Shown: positions 1-13,110 of the stretch, in pieces | Layout: every line of letters begins with the position of its first letter | How positions within the stretch are numbered: the first letter of the stretch is position 1 | Source of the DNA: Corallococcus interemptor | GTDB lineage: Bacteria > Myxococcota > Myxococcia > Myxococcales > Myxococcaceae | Direction of reading: 5' to 3' | Length of the DNA: 44,307 bases | Assembly (NCBI RefSeq): GCF_003668875.1 | Contig: NZ_RAWM01000070.1 | Location: forward strand, 1 to 44,307 | Notes under the pieces: generated by a model | Databases searched by the model: none | What the model was told of the DNA's origin: nothing | Seen by the model: the letters and a program-made list of their open reading frames with translations, nothing else | Program-made: the position numbers and the translations under genes

Positions 1-766
1 GCCCCGTGCCGCTCCCCGGCCCCGGCCTGGAGCCGCCCCCGGTGGCGGGCGGCGCGCAGTCCTTCGGCGCGGGCTTACAGTCCTGCGTCGACGGGGGCGG
101 ACGGCTGCCCGGGCGCTCCGGGCGTCCGTACTTCGCGAACTCCGAGGCCAGCCGCTTGGACTCCTGCTGGAGGCTGCGCAGGTCGAAGCGGTCGTCGTTG
201 AAGGCCGGCACCGGCAGCTGGAGGAACGTCGACTTCGCCGTGTCCAGCTGTTCGAAGAAGGTCCGGTTGTCGACGAGGAACTTCGCCGCGTCCCGCAGCG
301 AAGGCGACACGTTCTTGTCCTGCGAGATGCGCTGGAGGTCCGCGTGCGACAGCGTGCCGTCCTTCTTGCCGTCCAGCAGGTCCAGGTAGCCGAAGTTCGC
401 CTCCAGCGTGCGCAGCGAGTCCGCGTAGTCCAGCAGCTTGGGATCCAACGGGCTGCGGCTTCCGGACGTGCCCCCCGCCTGCGTGGACCCGGACGACGCG
501 GTGCCCGGGGCGTAGCCCATGCCCGCCTTCGCCGCGTCCTGGGGTGCGCAGTACTCCGTCTTCGCGGACGGGTGCTTCTTCAGCTCATCCGCCACGCCCA
601 GCGCGCCGCTGGCCGCCATCATCACGTTGCCGCTCATCACCCCCGCGGCCGTCTTGATGGAGTTCGTGAGGACGGGGGGAAGCCCCAGGGCGTCCCCCGC
701 CAGGTCGGCCACGGCGGTCATGGGACCGCCCAGCAGGTTCGCCACGCCTTTCAGGATGTCGAGCAT
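1..766 (-). CDS. HrpF/NolX-like repeat protein, C-terminus off the window (partial)
   Basis: The frame is open from an ATG at 766 to the left edge (255 codons seen). A GGGAG Shine-Dalgarno lies 5 nt before the ATG. The N-terminus (about residues 1-60) is Gly/Ala-rich and amphipathic. A Ser/Gly linker follows at about 85-105. Residues 110-180 form a recognisable module with an EF-hand-like loop D132-G-K-K-D-G-T-L-S140, then L..AA.FLVDN and FFEQLDTA. This pattern resembles the repeats of the type III translocator family HrpF/NolX. The visible C-terminal part is Pro-rich with three Cys. There is no signal peptide. What it does here is unknown; secretion by a contact-dependent system is an inference only. 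The family call is moderate and would need a profile search. The gene is divergent from ruvX with a 201-bp gap in which I see no clear promoter. Confidence 0.6.
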   Translation of the reverse strand, partial: MLDILKGVANLLGGPMTAVADLAGDALGLPPVLTNSIKTAAGVMSGNVMMAASGALGVADELKKHPSAKTEYCAPQDAAKAGMGYAPGTASSGSTQAGGTSGSRSPLDPKLLDYADSLRTLEANFGYLDLLDGKKDGTLSHADLQRISQDKNVSPSLRDAAKFLVDNRTFFEQLDTAKSTFLQLPVPAFNDDRFDLRSLQQESKRLASEFAKYGRPERPGSRPPPSTQDCKPAPKDCAPPATGGGSRPGPGSGTG

Positions 767-967
767 CGCTACTCCCGCGCGGCGGGTTGAAGTGGGTGCC
801 GCGCGCCGTCTCTTCGGACGCGGACGGGCATTGCAGCGGCGGTGCCGGGCGCGGCCGCGCGCGGGGCGAGTCGAAACGCGGGGTTGGACAGCCAGGCCCC
901 TCCGCCGCGTCCCCACTCACGGACGGGTCGGTCCGCCCGGGAGGATTGCGGCTAGAGTCCCGCGCCC

Positions 968-1423
968 ATGCGCACCTTCGGGCTCGACTACGGCACCAAG
1001 ACCATCGGGGTGGCCGTCTCGGATGGACTGGGGCTCACCGCCCAGGCGGTCACCACCGTGCGGCGCACCTCGCTCAAGGGGGACCTGGCGGAGCTGTCCC
1101 GGCTGGTGAAGGAGCACGAGGTGACGCGCTTCGTCCTGGGGCTGCCCCTCAACATGAACGGCTCGGAGGGGCCCCGCGCGGAGGCCACGCGCAAGTTCGC
1201 GCAGGTGCTGGAGAGCGCGCTCGGCCTGCCCGTGGAGCTGTGGGACGAGCGGCTGTCCACCGTGGCCGCCCAGCGCACCCTGCTGGAAGCGGACGTGCGC
1301 CGGGAGAAGCGGCGGGAGGTGATTGATCAGCTCGCCGCGCAGTTCATCCTGCAGGGCTGGCTGGACGCGCACCGCCCCAAGGACGACGACGGCTACGACG
1401 ACAACTACGACCCGGAGGGCTGA
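968..1423 (+). CDS. ruvX: RuvX/YqgF family putative Holliday junction resolvase
   Basis: The 151-aa product is a full-length YqgF/RuvX protein (family about 140-150 aa) with an RNase H-like fold. It starts with the hallmark GLDYGTKTIGVAVSD, whose Asp is the first catalytic acid. It then has FVLGLPLNMNGSEG, and near the end the WDERLSTVAAQR and D-Q-L-A-A-Q-F-I-L segments that carry the remaining acidic residues. The family is a cytoplasmic nuclease implicated in Holliday junction resolution and in 5' end processing of pre-16S rRNA; which role applies here cannot be told from sequence. The C-terminus adds a short acidic tail (DDDGYDDNYDPEG). The ATG has no strong Shine-Dalgarno. The gene is convergent with the glycosyltransferase, 13 bp apart. 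Confidence 0.93.
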   Translation: MRTFGLDYGTKTIGVAVSDGLGLTAQAVTTVRRTSLKGDLAELSRLVKEHEVTRFVLGLPLNMNGSEGPRAEATRKFAQVLESALGLPVELWDERLSTVAAQRTLLEADVRREKRREVIDQLAAQFILQGWLDAHRPKDDDGYDDNYDPEG

Positions 1424-1430
1424 AGCCCTC
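1415..1430. terminator. Hairpin over the ruvX stop, possible bidirectional terminator
   Basis: GAGGGC-TGAA-GCCCTC forms a 6-bp GC stem with a tetraloop that contains the ruvX stop codon. It lies between two convergent genes and so could end transcripts from both sides. No T-tract follows, so efficiency is uncertain. Confidence 0.4.
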
Positions 1431-1436
1431 GCCTGA

Positions 1437-3026
1437 CTACGGCTGGCGCCGGTACACGTGCAGCGGGGCGGAGAACCCGTCCTGCTCCTGGTACACCACG
1501 CCGTCCAGCGTCAGCGTGCGCCCGTCCAGCGTCACGCCCGGGTCCTTCACCAGCTTGCCGCCGTCGAAGCGCACCAGCACCTCCGGCCGCGCGTCCTGCA
1601 GGCGCTGGCGGAACGTGTCCCAGCGCACGCGCGCCATGCGCATCTCCGGCAGCGTGGAGAAGAAGGCCACCTGCAGGTCCATGTAGCGCGGATCATCATC
1701 GATGGCCGCCGCGCCGCCCTTCGCCGCCACCTCCTCCCTGAGGAAGCGCGCCACCTGCATCACCGCCACGGGGTTCGTGGACGTGGGGCTCACCGGGCGC
1801 AGCGAGTCATGCAGCCCGCCCTCCGTGCGGAACGTGTAGAGGCCCAGCGCCACCGGCATCACCACCGCCAGCACCGCGCTCACGCCCACCACCGCGCGGC
1901 GCGCGAAGGGCCCCTTGTTACCCACCAGCGCCGCCAGGCCCGGCGCCATGAACACCGGCAGCAGCACCAGCTGCGTCACCGTGAAGCGGGCCAGGGGCAC
2001 GAAGTTCAGGAGCACCGCCGCGCGCAGCGTGAAGTACACCGTGGGCAGCACCGCCATCACCACCAGCCAGCGCGTCTCCGGGTGCTTCTTCCACGCGCGC
2101 ACCATGCCCACGCCGCCCAGCAGCGCCACGCCCGGCGTCAGCGTGAAGAGCGCCACCGCGGGCCAGAACCCCAGCTGCTGCAGCCGCCAGCCAATCGCCC
2201 CTCCCGCCCCGCCGGAGTCCGCCACCCACTGCTTGTGGAAGCCCTCCACCGCGTTGATGGGGAAGAACGGGTCACCGTGCGCCAGCTCGTTGCCCTGCAT
2301 CCACAGCAGCGGGAACGGCAGGCACACCAGGCCAAAGCCCACCGCGCGCGTGAGTGACGCCACCCGGTCCTCGCTGCTGAACACCAGCGCCACCGTGATG
2401 AGCGGGATGTACAGCCAGGCGTCGTAGCGAAGCGCGCACGCGAAGTTGAGCAGCACCGCGCCCCAGAAGAGCGGCTGGAAGCGGTTCTCCTCCACGCCCT
2501 CCGCCACCAGCGCGAACACCGCCAGCATGAAGAAGAGCGACACCGCCTCGCTGCCCGCCGTGGTGGAGAACTGCAGGTGCATGCCCCACGCGCTGAAGGC
2601 CAGCCCCGCCGCCACGCCCGCGCGCCAGCCGAACAGCCGCCGCGTCAGCGCGAACAACGGCACCACCGACGCCACGCCGAACAACAGGCTCACCAGCCGG
2701 CCCGCGACGTCGCGCTCGAACACCGACAGCACCGCTCCCACCAGGTACACGTGCAGCGGCCCGAACTGGTACGTGCCGTCCTTGTAGGACGTGATGACGT
2801 GCGGGTCGGCGAGCCACCGCTCCGCCAGCTCCGTGCGCACCACCGCGTCACCGAACAGGTTCTCGTTGATGAAGAACACCCCCAGCCGGGGGAGCAGCGC
2901 CGCCAACAGCAGCAGGCCCACCAACCACCGGATGGACGGCTCGGGCTGGGGTGCGGGCACCGCGGACAGACCGGGCACGGCGGCGGGAGGGGAAGCAAGG
3001 GCGGCGGGACTCGAAGCGGGAACCAT
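1437..3026 (-). CDS. GT-C type membrane glycosyltransferase (family 39-like)
   Basis: A 529-aa polytopic membrane protein. After a Pro/Ala-rich cytoplasmic N-terminus (about 30 aa) there are around ten hydrophobic segments, beginning [16 protein letters not shown]. The first periplasmic loop has the acidic patch [11 protein letters not shown], the kind of position used for the catalytic Asp in PMT/ArnT-type glycosyltransferases. A soluble C-terminal domain of about 120 aa follows the last membrane segment. Such enzymes move a sugar from a polyprenyl-phosphate donor to lipid or protein on the outer face of the inner membrane; donor and acceptor are unknown here. The ATG at 3026 is the first in frame and lacks a clear Shine-Dalgarno. 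The gene is monocistronic, transcribed away from prkA. Confidence 0.75.
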   Translation of the reverse strand: MVPASSPAALASPPAAVPGLSAVPAPQPEPSIRWLVGLLLLAALLPRLGVFFINENLFGDAVVRTELAERWLADPHVITSYKDGTYQFGPLHVYLVGAVLSVFERDVAGRLVSLLFGVASVVPLFALTRRLFGWRAGVAAGLAFSAWGMHLQFSTTAGSEAVSLFFMLAVFALVAEGVEENRFQPLFWGAVLLNFACALRYDAWLYIPLITVALVFSSEDRVASLTRAVGFGLVCLPFPLLWMQGNELAHGDPFFPINAVEGFHKQWVADSGGAGGAIGWRLQQLGFWPAVALFTLTPGVALLGGVGMVRAWKKHPETRWLVVMAVLPTVYFTLRAAVLLNFVPLARFTVTQLVLLPVFMAPGLAALVGNKGPFARRAVVGVSAVLAVVMPVALGLYTFRTEGGLHDSLRPVSPTSTNPVAVMQVARFLREEVAAKGGAAAIDDDPRYMDLQVAFFSTLPEMRMARVRWDTFRQRLQDARPEVLVRFDGGKLVKDPGVTLDGRTLTLDGVVYQEQDGFSAPLHVYRRQP

Positions 3027-3598
3027 GGCGCGCGCGAGGATACGCAGGCAGGGCTCAAAGCCAAGTCAGCGTCCCACCTCCCTGCCCGGTGCCCGCCCGC
3101 CTGCCCTGCTCCGGCTCGGGAACCACTTCGCCGGGCAGCGTGGATTTCGCGCCGTTACGGACCGTTCTGGACGGGATGGAACCGGCGCGCCGGCCGTCAC
3201 GCCGACATGTGGAGCGGACACGGACGCCGCCCCACAGGGAGGGCCTGCCCGGACGGGATGTCCTCCAGCAAAAGCCCAAGCGTCGGGAAGTACGCGCTTG
3301 GGTGAGGTGGGACCGGACACATCGCACCGGGGGGGCTCCTCCCAGCGCGCGTCCCGGTCCTTATAATCGAAGTGCCTTTTCACCCCGTGGAGGAGGGCGG
3401 CTCCCCTCCGACACGAGCCGAACGCGCGGTCCCACTCCGCGGCGGGGTCCCGAAGGGGCTGAAGCATCGCGATTGTCGTCGCCTGGGACCTCTTCGGAGT
3501 GGGTGTGGAATGGCCTTCCAGCCCTCCAGGTTCACCATGTTGGCCTCCCGGAAGCACGCGAGTTCTCGCGTCCGCCTGTGAGGCTACGAGGGAGAGAC
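3027..3598. other. Long divergent intergenic region upstream of prkA
   Basis: This 572-bp stretch separates the glycosyltransferase (-) from prkA (+). The open frame that continues upstream of prkA encodes low-complexity Arg/Pro-rich peptide typical of GC-rich non-coding DNA, so I do not treat it as a gene. The region presumably holds promoters for both flanking genes. The only recognisable element is a perfect TATAAT at 3362-3367. Confidence 0.6.
3362..3367 (+). promoter_or_regulatory. TATAAT, possible -10 element for the prkA operon
   Basis: A consensus TATAAT stands out in 70% GC DNA, about 232 bp upstream of the prkA start. The hexamer at the expected -35 distance (CTCCCA, 3339-3344, 17 bp away) does not resemble TTGACA, so the promoter is unproven. 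If used, the prkA leader would be over 200 nt long. Confidence 0.3.
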
Positions 3599-5662
<2,064 letters not shown>

Positions 5663-5698
5663 CGCCTGGCGAATTGACTCCAAGAGGGACGTGACACC

Positions 5699-6808
5699 GT
5701 GACCTTGAAGATCCACCAGGACCACTCCCGCTTCAAACAGATCGTCCGCGGGAAGATCAAAGCCAACCTGCGCAAGTACGTGCAGAAGGGCGAGATGCTG
5801 GGCAAGAAGGGCAAGGATGCCATCAGCATCCCCATCCCCTTCATCGACATCCCGCGCTTCAAGTACGGCCACAAGGAGCAGGGCGGCGTCGGACAGGGTG
5901 ACGGTGACGTGGGTCAGCAGCTCGGCCCCGGGGCGGTGGAGCCCGGGGACGGGCATCAGGCCGGCCAGGGCGAAGGCGATCACGCCCTGGAGGTGGACGT
6001 CACGCTGGAGGAGCTGGCGCAGATTCTTGGCGAAGAACTCCAGCTGCCGCGGATTGAACGGCGGCAGAACGAGCGCATCGTCACGCAGAAGGTGAAGTAC
6101 ACCGGCGTGAACACCACGGGTCCGGAGTCCCTGCGCCACTTCAAGCGCACCTTCAAGCAGGCCCTGAAGCGGCAGATCGCCACCGGCACCTACGACCCGA
6201 AGATGCCGGTCATCATCCCCACGCGCGAGGACCGGCGCTACCGCAGCTACAAGCTGCAGGAGCTGCCGGAGACGAACGCGGTCATCATCTACATGATGGA
6301 CGTGTCCGGCTCGATGGGAGACGAGCAGAAGGAGATCGTCCGCATCGAGAGCTTCTGGCTCGATACGTGGCTCAAGCACCAGTACAAGGGCCTGGAGTCG
6401 CGCTACATCATCCACGACGCGGTGGCGCGCGAAGTGGACCGCGACACGTTCTTCCACACCCGCGAGTCCGGCGGGACGATGATCTCCAGCGCGTACAAGC
6501 TGTGCCGGGACATCATCCAGGCGGACTACCCGAAGAGCGCGTGGAACATCTACCCGTTCCACTTCAGCGACGGGGACAACTGGAGCGCGGACGACACGCG
6601 CCAGTGCATTGAGATGCTCCGCAACGACATCCTCCCGCAGGTGAACCAGTTCGCCTACGGGCAGGTGGAGTCCCCCTACGGCAGCGGGCAGTTCATCAAG
6701 GACCTGCGCGAGGCGGTGGGTGACACGAACAACGTCGCGCTGAGCGAGATCGCGGACAAGGACGCCATCTACGCCTCCATCAAGGACTTCCTCGGCAAGG
6801 GGCGCTGA
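5699..6808 (+). CDS. yhbH: YhbH/YeaH family (DUF444) VWA-like protein
   Basis: The 369-aa product starts at GTG 5699, with a purine-rich AAGAGGGA upstream. The N-terminus has the family signature [20 protein letters not shown] and [13 protein letters not shown] Gly-rich linker (about residues 60-85) follows. The C-terminal half is a von Willebrand A-like domain with the MIDAS motif DVSGSMG (D about residue 201), plus later [10 protein letters not shown]. The family always travels with PrkA and SpoVR and is thought to act with the kinase, but its biochemical role is not known. In Bacillus, YhbH is a sporulation-stage protein. The gap to spoVR is 41 bp, which is consistent with one transcript. 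Confidence 0.92.
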   Translation: MTLKIHQDHSRFKQIVRGKIKANLRKYVQKGEMLGKKGKDAISIPIPFIDIPRFKYGHKEQGGVGQGDGDVGQQLGPGAVEPGDGHQAGQGEGDHALEVDVTLEELAQILGEELQLPRIERRQNERIVTQKVKYTGVNTTGPESLRHFKRTFKQALKRQIATGTYDPKMPVIIPTREDRRYRSYKLQELPETNAVIIYMMDVSGSMGDEQKEIVRIESFWLDTWLKHQYKGLESRYIIHDAVAREVDRDTFFHTRESGGTMISSAYKLCRDIIQADYPKSAWNIYPFHFSDGDNWSADDTRQCIEMLRNDILPQVNQFAYGQVESPYGSGQFIKDLREAVGDTNNVALSEIADKDAIYASIKDFLGKGR

Positions 6809-6849
6809 AAGGCGCTTCTGTCTCATTCCCCACCGGAGCCACCGCCCCA

Positions 6850-8343
6850 ATGCCCAAGAGCCTCACGCCGCGACTCGCCGCGCTTCGGGATGAAATCCAC
6901 GGCTACGCCAAGGAGTTCGGCCTGGATTTCTTCGACACCGTCTTCGAGATGGTGTCCTACGACGAGATGAACATGGTGGCCGCCTACGGCGGCTTCCCCA
7001 CCCGCTATCCCCACTGGCGCTGGGGCATGGAGTACGAGCAGCTGGCGAAGGGGTACGAGTACGGGCTGTCGAAGATCTACGAGCTCGTCATCAACAACGA
7101 CCCCTGCTACGCCTACTTGATGGAGAGCAACCCGGAGGTGGACCAGAAGCTGGTGATGGCCCACGTCTACGGTCACTGCGACTTCTTCAAGAACAACTTC
7201 TCCTTCCGGCACACCAACCGCCGGATGATTGACGACATGGCCAACCACGCCACCCGCGTCCGGCGGTGGGTGGACAAGATTGGCGTGGAGAAGGTGGAGG
7301 ACTTCATCGACCGGACGCTGTCGCTGGAGAACCTCATCGACCAGCACGCGCCCCACATCCGGCGGAATCCAGACCCGCAGCGCGCGGAGGAAGAGGCGAA
7401 GTCCAACGAGCGCGTGGAGGGCTTCAAGGTGAACCGCGAGTACATGCGCGGCTTCATCAACCCCTCCGAGTTCATGGACTCCCAGCGCAAGCGCGCGGAG
7501 GACGAGAAGCAGCAGCGCAAGCGCTTCCCGGAGCGCCCGCAGCGCGACGTGCTCTACTTCCTGCTGGAGCACGCGCCGCTGGAGCCGTGGGAGGTGGACA
7601 TCCTCTCCATCCTCCGCGACGAGGCGTACTACTTCGCGCCGCAGGGCCAGACGAAGATCATGAACGAGGGGTGGGCCAGCTACTGGCACTCCACCATCAT
7701 GACCCGCCGGGCGCTGCGCGACGACGAGATTATCGACTACGCGGACCACCACTCCGGCACCATGGGCGTGCGCCCCGGCGCCATCAACCCGTACAAGCTG
7801 GGCATCGAGCTGTGGCGGGACATCGAGGACCGGTGGAACAAGGGCAAGTTCGGCAAGGAGTGGGACGAGTGCGATGACCTTCGCGCGCGCCAGGCCTGGG
7901 ACAAGAAGCTGGGCGCGGGGCGGGAGAAGATTTTCGAGGTGCGCAAGCACTACAACGACATCACCTTCATCGACACGTTCCTCACCGCCGAGTTCGCCCA
8001 GCAGCAGAAGCTCTTCGTCTACGGCTTCAACGACAAGCGCAACTCGTGGGAGATTTTGGACCGCGAGTTCCGCAAGGTGAAGAACAAGCTGCTCACGTCC
8101 CTCACCAACTTCGGCCAGCCCATCATCGAAGTGGTGGACGGCAACTACGAGAACCGCTCGGAGCTGCTGCTCGCGCACAAGCACGACGGGCAGGATTTGA
8201 AGGGCGACTACGCGCGGGAGACGCTGCGCAACCTCCAGTCCCTGTGGCGCCGGCCGGTGAACATCATCACCCGCTACGACGGCAAGGGGACCCTCCTGCG
8301 CTACGACGGGCAGCACCACTCGGAAAAGAAAGTGGAGCTGTAA
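6850..8343 (+). CDS. spoVR: SpoVR family protein
   Basis: The 497-aa product is full length for SpoVR/YcgB (about 470-510 aa). It has the typical segments FFDTVFEMVSYDEMN, ARYGGFP-like AAYGGFPTRYPHW, the central VYGHCDFFKNN, and the highly conserved NEGWASYWHS with PGAINPYKLG further on. In Bacillus, SpoVR is needed for proper spore cortex formation; its molecular activity is unsettled. It is the third gene of the prkA-yhbH-spoVR row. The ATG at 6850 has a GGAG 12 nt upstream, which is a weak spacing. The 85-bp region after its stop carries the promoter-like elements of the next gene, so the operon may end here. Confidence 0.95.
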   Translation: MPKSLTPRLAALRDEIHGYAKEFGLDFFDTVFEMVSYDEMNMVAAYGGFPTRYPHWRWGMEYEQLAKGYEYGLSKIYELVINNDPCYAYLMESNPEVDQKLVMAHVYGHCDFFKNNFSFRHTNRRMIDDMANHATRVRRWVDKIGVEKVEDFIDRTLSLENLIDQHAPHIRRNPDPQRAEEEAKSNERVEGFKVNREYMRGFINPSEFMDSQRKRAEDEKQQRKRFPERPQRDVLYFLLEHAPLEPWEVDILSILRDEAYYFAPQGQTKIMNEGWASYWHSTIMTRRALRDDEIIDYADHHSGTMGVRPGAINPYKLGIELWRDIEDRWNKGKFGKEWDECDDLRARQAWDKKLGAGREKIFEVRKHYNDITFIDTFLTAEFAQQQKLFVYGFNDKRNSWEILDREFRKVKNKLLTSLTNFGQPIIEVVDGNYENRSELLLAHKHDGQDLKGDYARETLRNLQSLWRRPVNIITRYDGKGTLLRYDGQHHSEKKVEL

Positions 8344-8383
8344 CCAGCAAGCAGGCAGGCGGGCGGCGAAGTGCGGTCAGGAT

Positions 8384-8413
8384 TTGGGCGGAGGACCAAC
8401 AGTCCTCTACAAT
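8384..8413 (+). promoter_or_regulatory. Possible promoter with an inverted repeat in the spacer
   Basis: TTGGGC (8384-8389), an 18-bp spacer, then TACAAT (8408-8413) resembles a sigma-70 promoter. The ATG of the M23 gene is only 15 nt past the -10, so the leader would be under 10 nt. A perfect inverted repeat, GAGGAC-CAACA-GTCCTC (8391-8407), fills the spacer almost exactly, which is where an operator for a repressor or MerR-like activator could lie. This rests on pattern only. Confidence 0.4.
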
Positions 8414-8428
8414 CCTGTATCGCCCCCC

Positions 8429-9619
8429 ATGAAGACCGCTTCCCTCCTGTGCCTTGCCGCCCTCGGGGTGGCTTCGACGTCCGAAGCCGCCACCCAGTTC
8501 GAAATCAAGAACCGCCGCATCGAGCCGCGCCAGACGCTGGCGGGTGCGCTGCACGACGCGGCCCTGCCCGACGAGCAGGTGACGGCGGTCATCTCCGCGC
8601 TGGAGGGCGTGTTCGACTTCCGCAAGTCGCGCGTGGGTGACCAGTTCCGGCTGGTGATGAAGAACGGCGAGCTGGACTTCTTCGACTACCGCCAGAGCAC
8701 CGTGGACGAGTGGCAGGTGCGCCGCGACGGGGAGAAGTACGTCGGCAGCAAGCGCTCCATCGAGGTGGAGAAGCAGGTGTCGGTGGTCTCGCTGGAGATC
8801 AACTCGTCCCTGTACGAGGCGACGCTGGCGGCCGGTGAGGACCCGTCCATCGGCCTGGTGCTGTCGGACGTGTTCGCGTGGGACATCGACTTCTACCGGG
8901 ACGTGCGCAAGGGCGACCGGGCCAAGGCCCTGGTGGAGAAGTTCGTCTCCAAGGGCCGCGTGCTGCGCTACGGCGAGGTGCTGGCGGCCACGTATGAAGG
9001 CGGCCTGGTGGGCAACAAGCGCGTGTTCCGCTACGTGCTGCCCAACGGCGAGGCCAACTTCTTCCAGGAGGACGGCGCCAGCGCGAAGAAGACCTTCCTC
9101 AAGAGCCCGCTGAAGTACGCGCACGTCACCAGCAGCTTCGGGTCGCGCTTCCACCCGGTGCTCCAGTACGTGAAGAACCACAACGGCGTGGACTACGGCA
9201 CGCCCATTGGCACCCCGGTGTGGGCCGTGGCGGACGGCACCGTCGTGTCCGCGGGCAACGCGGGCGCCGCGGGCAACATGGTGGTCCTGCGCCACGCGAA
9301 CGGCATGGAGACGCAGTACATGCACCTGTCGCGCTTTGGCGACGGCGTGCGCACCGGCCAGCGCGTGCGGCAGAAGCAGGTGATTGCCTACTCCGGCAAC
9401 ACCGGCCGCTCCACCGGCCCGCACCTGCACTTCGGCCTGAAGCGCAACGGCGCCTACGCCAACCCGCTCACGCAGAAGTTCCCCCGCGCGGATCCGCTGC
9501 CCAAGGAGCTGACGTCGGACTTCCTCGCCAAGGCGCAGGACATGGCCCAGCAGCTGGACGCCGTGTCCGTGGCCGCCGTCGCCGGCAAGGCGGGCCCGCC
9601 GCCCACCGCCACGAAGTAG
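8429..9619 (+). CDS. M23 family metallopeptidase, secreted
   Basis: Starting at ATG 8429 the product is 396 aa with a Sec signal peptide (MKTASLLCLAALGVASTSEA, then ATQF). The first 220 residues are an OapA/opacity-type N-terminal region with the DVRKGD and V-L-A-A-T-Y-E-G segments seen in MepM-like proteins. The C-terminal M23 (lysostaphin-type) domain has SSFGSRFHPV, the zinc ligands H251 and D255 (HNGVDYG), and H332-L-H334. All catalytic positions are present, so an active peptidoglycan endopeptidase in the periplasm is likely. The preferred start has no Shine-Dalgarno, which fits the very short leader predicted for the promoter just upstream. It follows spoVR by 85 bp; a shared role in wall remodelling with that cluster is inference. 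Confidence 0.92.
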   Translation: MKTASLLCLAALGVASTSEAATQFEIKNRRIEPRQTLAGALHDAALPDEQVTAVISALEGVFDFRKSRVGDQFRLVMKNGELDFFDYRQSTVDEWQVRRDGEKYVGSKRSIEVEKQVSVVSLEINSSLYEATLAAGEDPSIGLVLSDVFAWDIDFYRDVRKGDRAKALVEKFVSKGRVLRYGEVLAATYEGGLVGNKRVFRYVLPNGEANFFQEDGASAKKTFLKSPLKYAHVTSSFGSRFHPVLQYVKNHNGVDYGTPIGTPVWAVADGTVVSAGNAGAAGNMVVLRHANGMETQYMHLSRFGDGVRTGQRVRQKQVIAYSGNTGRSTGPHLHFGLKRNGAYANPLTQKFPRADPLPKELTSDFLAKAQDMAQQLDAVSVAAVAGKAGPPPTATK

Positions 9620-9641
9620 CGCCCTCCCGCGCTTCAAGCCC

Positions 9642-9686
9642 ACGGGCCCCCTCCCCCTCACGGTGGAGCGGGGCCCGTCGCTTTTT
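9642..9686 (+). terminator. Intrinsic terminator after the M23 peptidase gene
   Basis: ACGGGCCCC (9642-9650) pairs with GGGGCCCGT (9670-9678), a 9-bp stem, followed by CGCTTTTT. The stem plus T-run is the best intrinsic terminator in the window. Its tail touches the stop codon of the convergent DUF2378 gene. Confidence 0.75.
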
Positions 9687-10273
9687 CAGGTCCACTCGAT
9701 GAGGAATTCGGAGTCGCCCAGGCCGCGCTCGGTGCCCCGCACGCTGCCCTCGCGGTGGAGCGCGGTGAGGGCGCCGCCGAGGATGCCCTCGTGGACCTGC
9801 ACGGGCAGCAGGTCGCCCTTGAAGCAGAGCCGCACCCGCTTGTCGCCCAGGGCCTGGTACTCGCGCTGTCCGTAGCTGACCGCGGTGGAGTACGACGTGG
9901 GCGCGTTGCTGTAGAGCCGCTTGGGGTCTCCGCCACCGGACGTGAGGCGCAGGAGCGTCTGCCCCACCGTGGACTCCAGGAACGTCCCCACGATGGCCTC
10001 TCCGCACGCCCGCAGGGCCACGTCGCGCGTGCCGTATTGGGGCTCCAGCGCCTCGGACGCGAAGGCGAGCAGGCGCAGGAAGTCCACCGCCGGGTAGGAG
10101 AAGAAGTCCACCGGGCTGCGCTGCATGAGCGGCGCGCGCAGGCGCTCCGAGGCGTCACGCCCCAGCCGCTGGTGCACGAGCCGCAGCACCGCCGCGAAGC
10201 TCAGCCCTCGCACGGTGTCCCCGGGCCGGGTGAGGGCGATGCGCTCTTCCAGGTCATCCAGGGGAAGGGACAT
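9686..10273 (-). CDS. DUF2378/TIGR02265 family protein (myxobacterial paralog family)
   Basis: The 195-aa product matches the overall pattern of TIGR02265/DUF2378, a family greatly expanded in Myxococcus and relatives. Recognisable parts are the N-terminal DTVRGLSFAAVLRLV, the middle P-A-V-D-F-L-R-L-L, the DVALRACGEAIVGTFLESTVGQTLL helix region, and the C-terminal strand-rich part ending LIEWT. The function of the family is unknown. There is no signal peptide or membrane segment, so it is likely cytoplasmic. A TACAAC hexamer lies 8 nt before the ATG, which would suggest a leaderless transcript. The gene is divergent from glgP across a 277-bp region and convergent with the M23 gene. Confidence 0.85.
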   Translation of the reverse strand: MSLPLDDLEERIALTRPGDTVRGLSFAAVLRLVHQRLGRDASERLRAPLMQRSPVDFFSYPAVDFLRLLAFASEALEPQYGTRDVALRACGEAIVGTFLESTVGQTLLRLTSGGGDPKRLYSNAPTSYSTAVSYGQREYQALGDKRVRLCFKGDLLPVQVHEGILGGALTALHREGSVRGTERGLGDSEFLIEWT

Positions 10274-10550
10274 TCGTAAGCGTTGTACTCCAGTTTTGCG
10301 CGTTTTCGGTCCCTCTCACGAAGGCGGTGTGGATGTCTGTCATTCCCTGTGGCCGCGCCGCGTCACGGCGGGTCCCCCAGCACCTTCCCTCCCTGACGGA
10401 GGAAGCGGCCGACCTCCATGGAAGCCGTGGGTTTCCGCTGCCCTGGGCTGGCGTGACACGGTAGCCTTCCGTCATGGGCGGCCCGCGTCAAAAGCACGAG
10501 TGCGCCCCGCAGTCCTTCAACCTCTTCGCGACCCTCGAGACGACCGACTT

Positions 10551-13058
<2,508 letters not shown>

Positions 13059-13073
13059 CGTGAGGCTCGGGGC

Positions 13074-13098
13074 GGCCCCGGCGTTTCAAGCCGGGGCC
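13074..13098. terminator. Bidirectional hairpin between glgP and the M3 peptidase gene
   Basis: GGCCCCGGC (13074-13082) and GCCGGGGCC (13090-13098) form a perfect 9-bp stem with a 7-nt loop GTTTCAA, centred in the 52-bp gap between convergent genes. There is no T-tract on either side. Confidence 0.55.
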
Positions 13099-13110
13099 CC
13101 TCGCCGTCAC

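Noticed and set aside
3534-3556. TGGC-N..-GC match to a sigma-54 promoter before prkA
   Set aside because: The GG-N10-GC spacing fits but the -12 part lacks the TT before GC; such matches are expected by chance in GC-rich DNA.
3066-3557. 163-codon minus-strand frame between the glycosyltransferase and prkA
   Set aside because: Low-complexity Arg/Gly/Pro/Ser composition, no ribosome site and no recognisable motif.
2951-3598. Upstream extension of the prkA frame by 216 codons
   Set aside because: The extension is Arg/Pro-rich without family similarity; the ATG at 3599 has a good ribosome site and gives the expected PrkA length.
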